Shown piece by piece: positions 16,778-25,167 of a DNA stretch of 64,000 nucleotides; within the stretch, counting starts at the first letter, position 1; every line of letters begins with the position of its first letter. Position numbers and translations under genes: made by a program. A model generated the notes under the pieces. The model was given only the letters and a program-made list of their open reading frames with translations, was not told the DNA's origin and ran no database searches. The stretch comes from CAVQRC01 sp963715045 (GTDB taxonomy: Bacteria > Planctomycetota > Planctomycetia > Pirellulales > Lacipirellulaceae), in NCBI GenBank assembly GCA_963715045.1, contig CAVQRC010000014.1, positions 1-64,000 on the forward strand. The letters run 5' to 3'.

Positions 16778-18673
16778 TCACTCGCACATGGCCGCATAGT
16801 CCTCGGCGGTGGCACCTTCGAGGCAGGCTTCGATGATGCGACGACCCGAATCACGCAGATCTTTGACCAGGAACTGCCGAATCTGCCGGTGGAAGAATTC
16901 GGTAAGGATCCTTGCGCCTTCATCGTAGGCGGTCTCGCCGACCTCGGGCTGCTGTGAGACGTCGAGAAACCACGAGCTGATGGTTTGACCTTCGACCAGC
17001 AACGTCTGTTTGTGGTAGCCGAGCAGCGGGCAGCGGGCCGGCTTAAGCTCTTCGAAGCGGTAGGGTGACGAACCGCGTCGGGCCAGGTACTCGCGTGCTA
17101 CCCATTGCGGAGCAAAGCCTACGTGCCAGCAGCCCACATGCTGGTTCGGGATCAGTACGAACTGGGTGCGGGTGGTCTCCAGGATCTGATCGAGCAGGAT
17201 ATTCGCTTGATCGACCTTTCGCCCGGTGGCGAACGGCCAGAACGAGCCGACGCCTTCCGACTGCATTCCGTCCTGGTCGACAATCGACGGATTGCCATGC
17301 CCGCGGGGAGCCACCAGTCGCCAGAGCCAGGCCAGCGAAGGGGGCAAGACATGGAACAGACTGAGAATTCCGTAAGTCGGATGTTCGGCCGTACACGGCG
17401 GGCAGCGGACGCCAAAGCTGCGGATGTCAACCGTGACCTGTCCGTCCCGGACATTCGGCACGTACCTCCGGGGCATCACGACTCGGGGGTTGGGGCACGG
17501 CTTTCCCGGTTCATCGAGCGTGTGCTCCCAGATCAGTGCGGTCGCGTCGGGATGCGCTTCGATGTTGAGGAACAGCACCGGACCCGGAGGTGAGATCGTC
17601 ATCTTCTCGAGCTGCGGATCGACGCCGTAGCGATCAATGTGGTTGACGCGGATAAACCAGGCGGATTCGGCATCGATGAGGGTCAGTTTTCCCTCCGTAC
17701 CGTCCTGATTCTGGATCGCCGGGTGACAGAGCGCCATATCGTCTGTGACTGGACGAAGCTCGCAGCCGCGGGGGAGGGTGAGGCGTCGCTGATCGCCGCT
17801 GACGGTATTCGTTCCGAGCAGGAGCGTCCCGTCGGGCTCGCGATGCATCTGTTCGAGCATTTCGCTCTTGCCTCCGCCGGATGCTCCCTCGTGCATGATG
17901 ACGGTTGAATTCTCGTAGGGAGTAATTACTTCCACGGTCGAGCAGTGGGCGGTGGTCCAGGGCTGCTCATCGCGTTCGCCGAGCGTCAGCAGCATCCCGT
18001 AGACCCCTTTCTTTGCCGATGGCCCGGGGTACAGGTTGTAAGAAAAGAGTTCGTGCAGATTAATGGCGTCTTCGAAGCGTCGGTTGTGTACCACCACCTG
18101 CCGACCCTCGAAATGGGTGTGGCGGAACGGCGGCGCGACGTACACCACGGCGCCGTGATGATAGTTCGGGCCCTGGGCGCGGATTTCCTCCAGCGGCACG
18201 ATGCCCTGCAGCATGGCGAGTCCGAGAGCGAAAAAGCCAGTGTTTGCGGGGGCAATCGCCAAGGCATTAAGCGGTTTGTCAGGCAGTCCCGTGCGGAAGA
18301 AAAAGGCGGCAATTGGCTGCGACGACAACCAGTCGAGGGTCTCACCGCGGACGTCTCCGAAGGGTCTGCCGAAGCGTTCTTCGAAAGTGGGTTTGTCCGT
18401 GTGTTTCGTGTCACCAACCACCATGCAATCGGGGTCGCGACGCCTCATGTACGGGTCGAAATAATTGGCCGCGATGCCGTTCTTGGCCTTGCAGACGGCT
18501 ACTTCCTCGACAAAGCCGCGGCCCGGAACGTCGTAGCCCACGATATACCTGCCATCAGGCCCCGCCTGTCCGATCCCCAGCGACGCGTCGGGAATCGCCA
18601 ACTTTACGAGGTCGTCCGCGTTGCCTGCCAGATGCAGCCGTCCCGCTTGTTCGGCGGTTTCCAGAACGGACAT
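16778..18673 (-). CDS. DUF4914 family P-loop protein (PEPCK-related)
   Basis: An intact 631-residue protein. It carries a P-loop GASGGGKSEML in the context STVIMHEGASGGGKSEML, followed by LLGTNTVSGDQRRL. The arrangement recalls the kinase-fold nucleotide site of phosphoenolpyruvate carboxykinases, to which the DUF4914 family is related. Other conserved-looking stretches are YHHGAVVYVAPPF and NPRVVMPRRYVPN. Substrate and reaction are unknown; a nucleotide-dependent carboxykinase-like reaction is inference. It has no operon partners; the next gene upstream is divergent. Confidence 0.75.
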   Translation of the reverse strand: MSVLETAEQAGRLHLAGNADDLVKLAIPDASLGIGQAGPDGRYIVGYDVPGRGFVEEVAVCKAKNGIAANYFDPYMRRRDPDCMVVGDTKHTDKPTFEERFGRPFGDVRGETLDWLSSQPIAAFFFRTGLPDKPLNALAIAPANTGFFALGLAMLQGIVPLEEIRAQGPNYHHGAVVYVAPPFRHTHFEGRQVVVHNRRFEDAINLHELFSYNLYPGPSAKKGVYGMLLTLGERDEQPWTTAHCSTVEVITPYENSTVIMHEGASGGGKSEMLEQMHREPDGTLLLGTNTVSGDQRRLTLPRGCELRPVTDDMALCHPAIQNQDGTEGKLTLIDAESAWFIRVNHIDRYGVDPQLEKMTISPPGPVLFLNIEAHPDATALIWEHTLDEPGKPCPNPRVVMPRRYVPNVRDGQVTVDIRSFGVRCPPCTAEHPTYGILSLFHVLPPSLAWLWRLVAPRGHGNPSIVDQDGMQSEGVGSFWPFATGRKVDQANILLDQILETTRTQFVLIPNQHVGCWHVGFAPQWVAREYLARRGSSPYRFEELKPARCPLLGYHKQTLLVEGQTISSWFLDVSQQPEVGETAYDEGARILTEFFHRQIRQFLVKDLRDSGRRIIEACLEGATAEDYAAMCE

Positions 18674-19066
18674 GGCGCTGATTGGAGAGCGTCATGTCGG
18701 GAAGTGCGCGAAGAGCCATCGCAGTTACTTTCGAAGGGGGGGAGAGAACGAAACTCCAGAAGATGTACCCGTAGAGTCTACACCAGAGAATTGGGGTCGA
18801 GAAGCGCGCCGAAGGCAGTCACCGACTCATGTCTCTTGCAGCCGCACAAGCGGTGCGCATTGCGGGGGGCCTGGCGACACGAGTGGCGACCCATCGTCGC
18901 TCGGTCAAGAGATTCGTCTTAGCAGCGAGAGATTGTGTGCGGATCGGACGGCCTTGCCAATTCGGCCGGATTCTATCAGTTTGTTGTGCGGCGTTCCCGG
19001 GCCAGGCAGCCCGGCCTGGTCTCGATCCGACCAGTCCGCCTGCCGACGAATTCTAGAATACGATTC
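18674..19066. other. Divergent intergenic region
   Basis: Lies between the minus-strand DUF4914 gene and the plus-strand glycosyltransferase and must hold both promoters. No clear promoter pair or gene was recognised. Confidence 0.4.
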
Positions 19067-20212
19067 ATGAGCACGTCCCTACGGTTCTCTCCGAATCAGG
19101 TCGCCATGCTTGCTCATGGCGACGAGCTTTACGGTATCGGTACGATCGAACGCATCTATGCGGGCGGTTGGCCCGAGATGACCACGATTTGCCTCGGCAC
19201 CGGTCACCTTTACGACTGGCTCCGTGAATGCGGGGCGAAGGTCGAGCTTGTGGAAGGCCTCTCCCGTTTTCGACCAGCCAGGAATTCGGTTCAAGCCCTG
19301 GGGGCGATTCCGGGCAGATACGCGGAGGCGAAGCGCGACGCCGAGCGGATTCACGCCGTGGTGAAGGATCGAGGAATCCGGATCATTCACACGCACTGGC
19401 TGCCGCAGCAACTGATCGCCGGGCATCTGCGGAGGCACGGCTATCACTCCGTGTGGCAGATCAACAACAACATGAATCCCAGGCGGCTGCTGGGCCTGGG
19501 TCGTCGGCTCAATCATCAGTTCGCAAGGTGGGGTGCGGACCTGTTGTTGCCGGCGAGCGATTTTATTGGCCAGAATTGGGATGGTTCCGGCGTGCCAATG
19601 ACGACGGTTCGCAATGCGGCGATATCCATCTCCGACACGCTGTCGCCGATGCCGCCGATCCCGCCCATTCGCTGCCTTGTAGCGGGAAGGCTGGTTGCCG
19701 ACAAGGGACATCACCTTGCGGTCGACGCAGTCCTGAGGGCACGCCGCGAGGGCCATGACATCCATCTCGACATTTTCGGTGGCCCGCTGGAGAGTCCTTA
19801 CGCAGATGCTCTGAGAGGCAAGATTGCCGCGGAGAATGCCACCCAGGCGATTCAATTCAAAGGGTTTTGCGACGACCTGAGAGAGCGACACGTGCGGTAT
19901 CATCTCGGGTTGCAGCTTCGCATCGATCCGGAGCCATGCAGCTTGTGGGTGTGCGAAACCATGGTGGATGGGCTGCCACTGATTGCGACAGCCACGGGCG
20001 GTACCCCGGAACTGGTTGCCGACGGCGTATCGGGAGTACTGATCCCCGCGGACGACAGCGACGCGCTGGCGCGCGTGCTGATCGAGTTGGCGGAGGACCC
20101 AACACGACTGGCCGAAATGCGGCAGGCGGCTTTCACACGGGGACAACAGCAGTTCCGATCGGAACGGTTTCTCGCGCAGACGCTGGAGGCGTACCACACG
20201 CACCTGCCGTAG
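19067..20212 (+). CDS. Glycosyltransferase family 4 protein
   Basis: Start at 19067 (MSTSLRFSPNQVAMLAHGDE), since the longer open frame begins in non-coding-like sequence. About 381 residues in two Rossmann domains. The C-terminal domain shows RCLVAGRLVADKGHHLAVDA, then the donor-site pattern RIDPEPCSLWVCETMVDGLP, and ATATGGTPELV, typical of GT4 (GT-B fold) retaining enzymes using nucleotide sugars. The acceptor is unknown. It stands alone and is convergent with the porin gene, away from the large polysaccharide locus at the window's right end. Confidence 0.85.
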   Translation: MSTSLRFSPNQVAMLAHGDELYGIGTIERIYAGGWPEMTTICLGTGHLYDWLRECGAKVELVEGLSRFRPARNSVQALGAIPGRYAEAKRDAERIHAVVKDRGIRIIHTHWLPQQLIAGHLRRHGYHSVWQINNNMNPRRLLGLGRRLNHQFARWGADLLLPASDFIGQNWDGSGVPMTTVRNAAISISDTLSPMPPIPPIRCLVAGRLVADKGHHLAVDAVLRARREGHDIHLDIFGGPLESPYADALRGKIAAENATQAIQFKGFCDDLRERHVRYHLGLQLRIDPEPCSLWVCETMVDGLPLIATATGGTPELVADGVSGVLIPADDSDALARVLIELAEDPTRLAEMRQAAFTRGQQQFRSERFLAQTLEAYHTHLP

Positions 20213-20311
20213 TGCGTTCCAGAAGCCGCGGCCTTTGGCGGTAGCCGTTCTTTACGCCCAGCCAATCGGCACGCGGCTTCGGGCCGGTTGCTCGAATCTC
20301 GGATCCGAGGA

Positions 20312-21607
20312 TCAGAAGTCGTACTTGACCATCCAGTCGATGACGAGGGCTTTTCCCGGCGCGGTCGGTCCCAACTGATCGGCGGGAATCAGGCCGGCCC
20401 GCCGGTCCTGGTAGCCAGTTTTCCAATACGTCGCTTCGAGGCCCGTGGTCAACGCGTCGGTGATGGCGAGCATCGCATTGGCGAAAATGAACTGGTTGTA
20501 GTTGCGCCCCAGTTGCAGATCGTCGTTTACCGGATCATCGAGGCCGTAGCCAACATGGGTTGTCAGCCTGTCGGTGCATTCGTACTGCAGATCGATCCAC
20601 CCGCCGGTGGATGTGATCGCGGTACGGGTGCACGCGCAGACGCCCTGACCGATGCCACCCAGGAAGGGACTGAGATTCTGCCCGTGGAAGAACTCGGCTT
20701 GCACGTGTGCCCGCTGGCCCAGGGGGATCGCCAGGTCGACATTGAAGGACCAGGTATGAAACCGCGCATCGTCCAGCGGTGGTAGATTCAGCGGCGGCGG
20801 CCCCGGGTTGCGGAAGTCAAAGCCCGTTTCGCCAAAGTGCCCCGAAAAGCCGAGCGTGGTGGCCCGCTTGCCGGCCTGCTTGTTCCACGTCAGGGCGGCG
20901 CGTGCCTCGATGACCGGGTAGCTGCTGGGCTCGCGGATAACTCCAGGATCGGTGACGAAGTCCGGCGTGATGTCCTGGTTCAGCGATGTTTGCAGGGTCC
21001 ACGCGACGCCATCGGGTTCACCTCCGAATCGCTCGTAGCGGAACTGGGCCCGACGAAATCCGATGTTACCTCCGAGCCAACCGACCGAGAAATTTACCGT
21101 ACGGGGGCGCAAAGGCGAAATCACGTCCCATGTCTGGCCGACCAGAAATCGATGGTGGTCGTTGGAGCCTTCCCAATACGCCTGCCGCAACCGGGCCTGC
21201 CCCTGATTTTCGTTGACGAACTCGCCGAGGAAGTCGAGCTCAATCTGAGCGGTCGACTTCAAGCCGCCAGCGATAGGAATGTCCGGGCCAAGAACATCAA
21301 CCCCGATGCGACTGCGGCGGGCATCCGTGTTGAAGGCCGCTTCGCCCTGCTGCTGTTCCGACGAGACGAACAGCGTGAACGGTCCCGGAACGGTACGCTG
21401 CGTGGCGTAGGCCATGTTCGCCCAGACGAATCCGTACGGGACAATCCGAAACCCACCCTTCTGGAAACTGAGTTCCCTCGTGGGCTCGAATGTGTAGCCA
21501 ACGGGGGTGGCCTCGAGAGGCGGGGTCGCGTCGTCGAAAGCGCGTACTGCGATCGGAAACGTGTGCACGCCGAGCAAGAAAAGTAGAGCGGTGGCAGCGC
21601 GTGGCAT
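20312..21607 (-). CDS. Outer-membrane beta-barrel porin (DcaP-like)
   Basis: The start at 21607 gives a signal peptide (PRAATALLFLLGVHTFPIAV). The mature protein of about 400 residues has alternating amphipathic strands (VPYGFVWANMAYATQRTVPG, RSRIGVDVLGPDIPIAGGLK, LRQAYWEGSNDHHRFLVGQT) and ends in an aromatic residue (MVKYDF), as barrel proteins do. The GFVWANMAY...PGPFTLFV beginning and LVGQTWDVISP recall DcaP/porin-like trimeric channels. The substrate is unknown. It lies just downstream of the Mrp operon on the same strand but has its own signal peptide and a 190-base gap, so probably its own promoter. Confidence 0.75.
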   Translation of the reverse strand: MPRAATALLFLLGVHTFPIAVRAFDDATPPLEATPVGYTFEPTRELSFQKGGFRIVPYGFVWANMAYATQRTVPGPFTLFVSSEQQQGEAAFNTDARRSRIGVDVLGPDIPIAGGLKSTAQIELDFLGEFVNENQGQARLRQAYWEGSNDHHRFLVGQTWDVISPLRPRTVNFSVGWLGGNIGFRRAQFRYERFGGEPDGVAWTLQTSLNQDITPDFVTDPGVIREPSSYPVIEARAALTWNKQAGKRATTLGFSGHFGETGFDFRNPGPPPLNLPPLDDARFHTWSFNVDLAIPLGQRAHVQAEFFHGQNLSPFLGGIGQGVCACTRTAITSTGGWIDLQYECTDRLTTHVGYGLDDPVNDDLQLGRNYNQFIFANAMLAITDALTTGLEATYWKTGYQDRRAGLIPADQLGPTAPGKALVIDWMVKYDF

Positions 21608-21798
21608 CGGCGCGGAGTTCTCCCTTCGAGCTATACATCGGCCGTATTTTCCTCCCAATCCATACATCTTTCCTGATCGGATCTGCTTTCAGGCCTCGGG
21701 CTGCCAGGATACGAGGGCGTCTCAATATGAGACGGCCTACCGTCCGCATTCACTCAGGGCGAGCCAGGAAGGCTGCAGACGGGTGGCTGGTGAAATGT

Positions 21799-22156
21799 CT
21801 ACTCGACGGTGCTGGACGCACCGCTGCGTTCCCCGATGCTGGTCCGATACTCGTCGCGAACCGTGCCGGACCAAAGCCTGACGCCTTGGGAATACGCCGG
21901 CGCGCGCGATCATGTGGGCGGCGACCGGGGCCGTCAGCAGGAGAAAGGCGATCGTGGCCAGAGCGCGAGTCGTGACCCGCAAATCTCCAAAATGAATGGC
22001 CACGGCGATCAGCAGGCAACCGACACCCAGGGTGGCAGCCTTTGTCGTGGCCGAGGTGCGGCAGAATAGATCCGGGAGCCGAATCATCCCGATTCCCGCC
22101 AGCAGCAGAAACAGCGTACCGGAGATTGCCAGCACCGCGATAACGAGGGTTGTCAT
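21799..22156 (-). CDS. mnhG: Mrp antiporter subunit G, frameshifted near the C-terminus
   Basis: Last gene of the Mrp operon. Three transmembrane helices (VIAVLAISGTLFLLLAGIGM, AATLGVGCLLIAVAIHF, and ATIAFLLLTAPVAAHMIARA) with the MIRLPDLFCRTSATTKAATL motif define MnhG/MrpG. After helix three the main frame runs on to 21737 as nonsense. The natural tail (AYSQGVRLWSGTVRDEYR) is read one base over and ends at TAG 21799. So one extra base is inferred near 21900. The start overlaps the mnhF stop by four bases. Confidence 0.85.
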
Positions 22157-22422
22157 TTCTTGATCCGTTCAATGTAGTGTGCGAAGGCGACCGTACCCAG
22201 GAATGAAACAAGCGCCAGCACGAGTCCCACGTCCAGGAACGCTGGCTGATTCGTCGCCACGGCGTACGCGGCGAGAATCGCGATGCCCAGCGTGGCCAGT
22301 AGATCGAAGGCGATCACGCGATCAGGAAGCGACGGACCGACTGCGAGTCGACCGAACGCCATGACGACGGCGATCGCTAAGGAGGGCAGCACGAATACCT
22401 GCATCAACCACGGGATCGTCAT
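22153..22422 (-). CDS. mnhF: Mrp antiporter subunit F
   Basis: An 89-residue, three-helix membrane protein with FGRLAVGPSLPDRVIAFDLL, the signature of MnhF/MrpF. It overlaps both mnhE and mnhG by four bases (ATGA-type), implying translational coupling in the seven-subunit complex that exchanges cytoplasmic Na+ (or other cations) for external H+. Confidence 0.9.
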   Translation of the reverse strand: MTIPWLMQVFVLPSLAIAVVMAFGRLAVGPSLPDRVIAFDLLATLGIAILAAYAVATNQPAFLDVGLVLALVSFLGTVAFAHYIERIKK

Positions 22423-22886
22423 GCATATACCTCGTGCACTCGCTGCCCAAAGCCTTCCTGAATTTCGCGTCGCGTGGCTTCGACGTCGCTGGCGTACATC
22501 GCGTGGACGAATAGCGTCTTACCGTCTGGCGAAACGTCGAGAGTTAACGTACCCGGCGTGAGCGTGATCGCGTTCGCCAGCATCGTCGTTTCGCCCACCG
22601 ATCCGGTTTGGACGGGAATTGCCAGAATCGCCGGCTTCATCAGATGCCGGGGGGTCACGATATCGATCGCCACACGCAGCGTGGCAACGAACAACTCCCA
22701 GGCGAAGTACAGCATGAAGCGGACAACTTGACCGACCTTGATGAAGTATCGGGTCTGGCCGGCAGAGTCATCGGCAATCCAGAGGACGAGATATCCGATG
22801 AAGAAACCGGCGAGCAGATTGGTGGCGGACAACTGACCGGTCACGGCTGCCCAGGCGATCGCCAGAAAAACATTCAACAGCAACAT
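22419..22886 (-). CDS. mnhE: Mrp antiporter subunit E
   Basis: A 155-residue protein with N-terminal membrane helices (LLLNVFLAIAWAAVTGQLSA and LLAGFFIGYLVLWIAD) and the soluble motif NAITLTPGTLTLDVSPDGKT, diagnostic of MnhE/MrpE. The C-terminal tail is a soluble cytoplasmic domain (EATRREIQEGF). Its start follows the mnhD stop by three bases. Confidence 0.9.
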   Translation of the reverse strand: MLLLNVFLAIAWAAVTGQLSATNLLAGFFIGYLVLWIADDSAGQTRYFIKVGQVVRFMLYFAWELFVATLRVAIDIVTPRHLMKPAILAIPVQTGSVGETTMLANAITLTPGTLTLDVSPDGKTLFVHAMYASDVEATRREIQEGFGQRVHEVYA

Positions 22887-22889
22887 GAA

Positions 22890-24389
22890 TCAGGCTCCGG
22901 GCAGGACGGCATCGATGTACTGCGAAGGATCGAGCAACTGCGCTGCGGCCGCAGTGGCCATCTCGACCAGTGGCTCCGCGTTGATCCCAATCAGGACGGT
23001 CATTGCCGCGAAGATGAGGCACGGGGCAACCATCGCCGGTGGCATCGCCAACCGGGAGTCAGGGGAAGCGACGGGAGAGGTTGCCGCTGATTCCTTCCAG
23101 AAGGCCTCTCCCCAGATCTTGGTCATCGAAAACAGTGTCAACAGACTGACAACCAGTGCGGCCGCGATGAGCACGTAGTGGCTGCTCTCGATACCGGCTC
23201 GAATCAGGATGAGTTTCGCCCAGAACCCGGAGAGCGGGGGTAAACCGGCCAGCGACAGGGCGGGAATTAGAAACAGAACCGCCAGCCAGAGGTGTCCGCG
23301 ATACAGACCGCCCAGCCGCGAGAGTTCGCCATGACCCGTCAGTCGTTGCACGATGCCGGCAATGAGGAACAGGTTCGTTTTCACGAGGATGTGGTGGACG
23401 AGGTAGAAGACCGTCCCGGCGATCGCGAGGGGCGTGAAGATCGCCAGTCCCATAATCATGTAACCGATCTGGCTGATGATGTGAAACGAAAGCACGCGAC
23501 GGAAATCGTTCTGCGAAGCAGCGCCCAGCACACCCGTCACCATGGTGGCCACTGCGGTGGCGAGCAGAATCGGCTGCAGGAAGGCCAGATGGTGCACGAA
23601 CAACAACGAACAGGTACGAATCAGCGCGTACACGCCGACCTTCGTCAGCAACCCGGCCATGACGGCGGAGATCGCCGCCGGTGGCGTGTGGTAGGACGCC
23701 GGTAGCCAGAAAAACAGCGGGAATACGGCCGCCTTGAGTCCGAACGCGATTAACAGAATACCGCCTGCGATGTTGGCGACGCCGGTCTGCTGAGCGGAAC
23801 TCAGTTGGAGGGCCAGGTCCGCCATATTGAGCGTCCCCACGGTGCCGTAGAGTACCCCTGCCGCAGCGAGAAACAGCGAGGATGAGATCAGGTTGAGGGT
23901 TACATACTTGACCGCTCCTTCGAGCTGCGGCTTTTCGCCGCCCAGCGCGACAAGCACAAAGGACGCGATCAACATCACTTCAAACCAGACGTACAAGTTG
24001 AAGACGTCGCCTGTCAGAAACGCTCCGCAAACACCCAGAAGGAGGATATGCATTAAGGGGTGAAAGCCACCGTGCTGGCGCGGCTGGTCAATTCCACTCA
24101 GCGAATAGACAAGAACGAGCAGCCCGACGATGGCCGAGACCAACGTCATGATTGCGCTGAGGAGATCCGCCACGATCGTGATTCCGAACGGAGCGGGCCA
24201 GTTACCCAACTGCACAACCTGAATGCCCTGTGTGTAGACATCGGCGAGCAGCACGATGCTGGAGCCCAGCAGGGCCGTTGCACCCAGGATGCTCAGTACC
24301 TGCTGCACGCGAATTCGACGCCAGCACAGCAGGCACAGTGCTGCCGTGAGCAGCGGTGTGAGTATCGGTAACAGGACAACAGTGGTCAT
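22890..24389 (-). CDS. mnhD: Mrp antiporter subunit D
   Basis: A 499-residue polytopic protein of the NuoN/NuoM-like proton-conducting family. Visible landmarks are FNLYVWFEVMLIASFVLVAL (key Glu on helix 5), FGLKAAVFPLFFWLPASYHT (key Lys on helix 7), and LSLAGLPPLSGFWAKLILI. With mnhA it forms the proton path of the complex. Intact over its full length. Confidence 0.95.
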   Translation of the reverse strand: MTTVVLLPILTPLLTAALCLLCWRRIRVQQVLSILGATALLGSSIVLLADVYTQGIQVVQLGNWPAPFGITIVADLLSAIMTLVSAIVGLLVLVYSLSGIDQPRQHGGFHPLMHILLLGVCGAFLTGDVFNLYVWFEVMLIASFVLVALGGEKPQLEGAVKYVTLNLISSSLFLAAAGVLYGTVGTLNMADLALQLSSAQQTGVANIAGGILLIAFGLKAAVFPLFFWLPASYHTPPAAISAVMAGLLTKVGVYALIRTCSLLFVHHLAFLQPILLATAVATMVTGVLGAASQNDFRRVLSFHIISQIGYMIMGLAIFTPLAIAGTVFYLVHHILVKTNLFLIAGIVQRLTGHGELSRLGGLYRGHLWLAVLFLIPALSLAGLPPLSGFWAKLILIRAGIESSHYVLIAAALVVSLLTLFSMTKIWGEAFWKESAATSPVASPDSRLAMPPAMVAPCLIFAAMTVLIGINAEPLVEMATAAAAQLLDPSQYIDAVLPGA

Positions 24390-24404
24390 GGCGCGCTCTT
24401 TTTC

Positions 24405-24758
24405 TCACGATCCAACGTCAGTGGTGTTGAGGAGATTCAGATCGTCGGAGCCGAGCGTTTGATAGGTCCGTTTAAAGAGCACAATCGCAAAAGCCTGAAA
24501 TCCGAAGCCGATGACGATCGCCGTCAGGATCAAAGCTTGCGGCAGCGGATCGGCGTAAAGACTTGCCGAATTGACCGCGTCCTCGCTGAGGAGGGGTGCT
24601 TTGCCGCGTGTGAGTCCTCCGACCGTAAACAGGAAGAGGTTGGCGGCATGGCTGATGAGCGCCAGGCCAATGATGACTTTTACGAAACTCCGCCGCAGGA
24701 TCATGTAAAACCCGGCAGCGTAGAGTCCTCCAATCGTGATGGCGAGGAGCAATTCCAT
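24405..24758 (-). CDS. mnhC: Mrp antiporter subunit C
   Basis: The start at 24758 is one base after the mnhB stop. About 117 residues with three helices; the motif SHAANLFLFTVGGL and PLPQALILTAIVIGFGFQAF match NuoK-like MnhC subunits. The longer open frame to 24857 overlaps mnhB and is rejected. Confidence 0.92.
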   Translation of the reverse strand: MELLLAITIGGLYAAGFYMILRRSFVKVIIGLALISHAANLFLFTVGGLTRGKAPLLSEDAVNSASLYADPLPQALILTAIVIGFGFQAFAIVLFKRTYQTLGSDDLNLLNTTDVGS

Positions 24759-24759
24759 G

Positions 24760-25167
24760 TCAGTTTTCCGCGAGTTCAAAGACGACCATGAGGACCATCC
24801 CCAGGACCACGAGATACACACCCACGTCGAACAGCAGTGGGGTGCCGAGTTTGCCAATGGCGGGAAGCTTGAATGCAGTCCAGAGTCCCGTCATGTAGGG
24901 CAGGCCCACGGCGACCGACAGCAGGCCGGAAGCCAGAGCGACCGTGAGCCCCACACCCAACAGCAGGCGGGGATGCAGTCGCAGCAGCTGCCGCGCGGAG
25001 CCAACTCCGAAAGCGATGGCAAACAGCGAGAATGCGGCCGCAGCGACCAGCCCACCGACAAAGCCTCCGCCCGGCTCGTTGTGCCCCCGCAGCAGGAGGA
25101 ACACGGAGAACAACAACATCAACGGCAGCAGATAGCGAGTCGCCGTCGAGAGGATCGAGGAATTCAT
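24760..25167 (-). CDS. mnhB: Mrp antiporter subunit B
   Basis: 135 residues, four helices. LLRGHNEPGGGFVGGLVAAA is the MnhB/MrpB signature. The ATG at 25167 overlaps the mnhA stop (ATGA), so the two are translationally coupled. A separate mnhB, next to an mnhA that already carries its own long C-terminal part, is the group 1 (seven-gene) arrangement. Confidence 0.92.
   Translation of the reverse strand: MNSSILSTATRYLLPLMLLFSVFLLLRGHNEPGGGFVGGLVAAAAFSLFAIAFGVGSARQLLRLHPRLLLGVGLTVALASGLLSVAVGLPYMTGLWTAFKLPAIGKLGTPLLFDVGVYLVVLGMVLMVVFELAEN

Noticed and set aside
16442..16957. A 171-residue plus-strand gene next to the Fur-family gene
   Set aside because: Runs antisense into DUF4914, with no motif and poor start context.
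19079..20203. A 374-residue minus-strand open frame
   Set aside because: Antisense to the GT4 glycosyltransferase, whose motifs are convincing.
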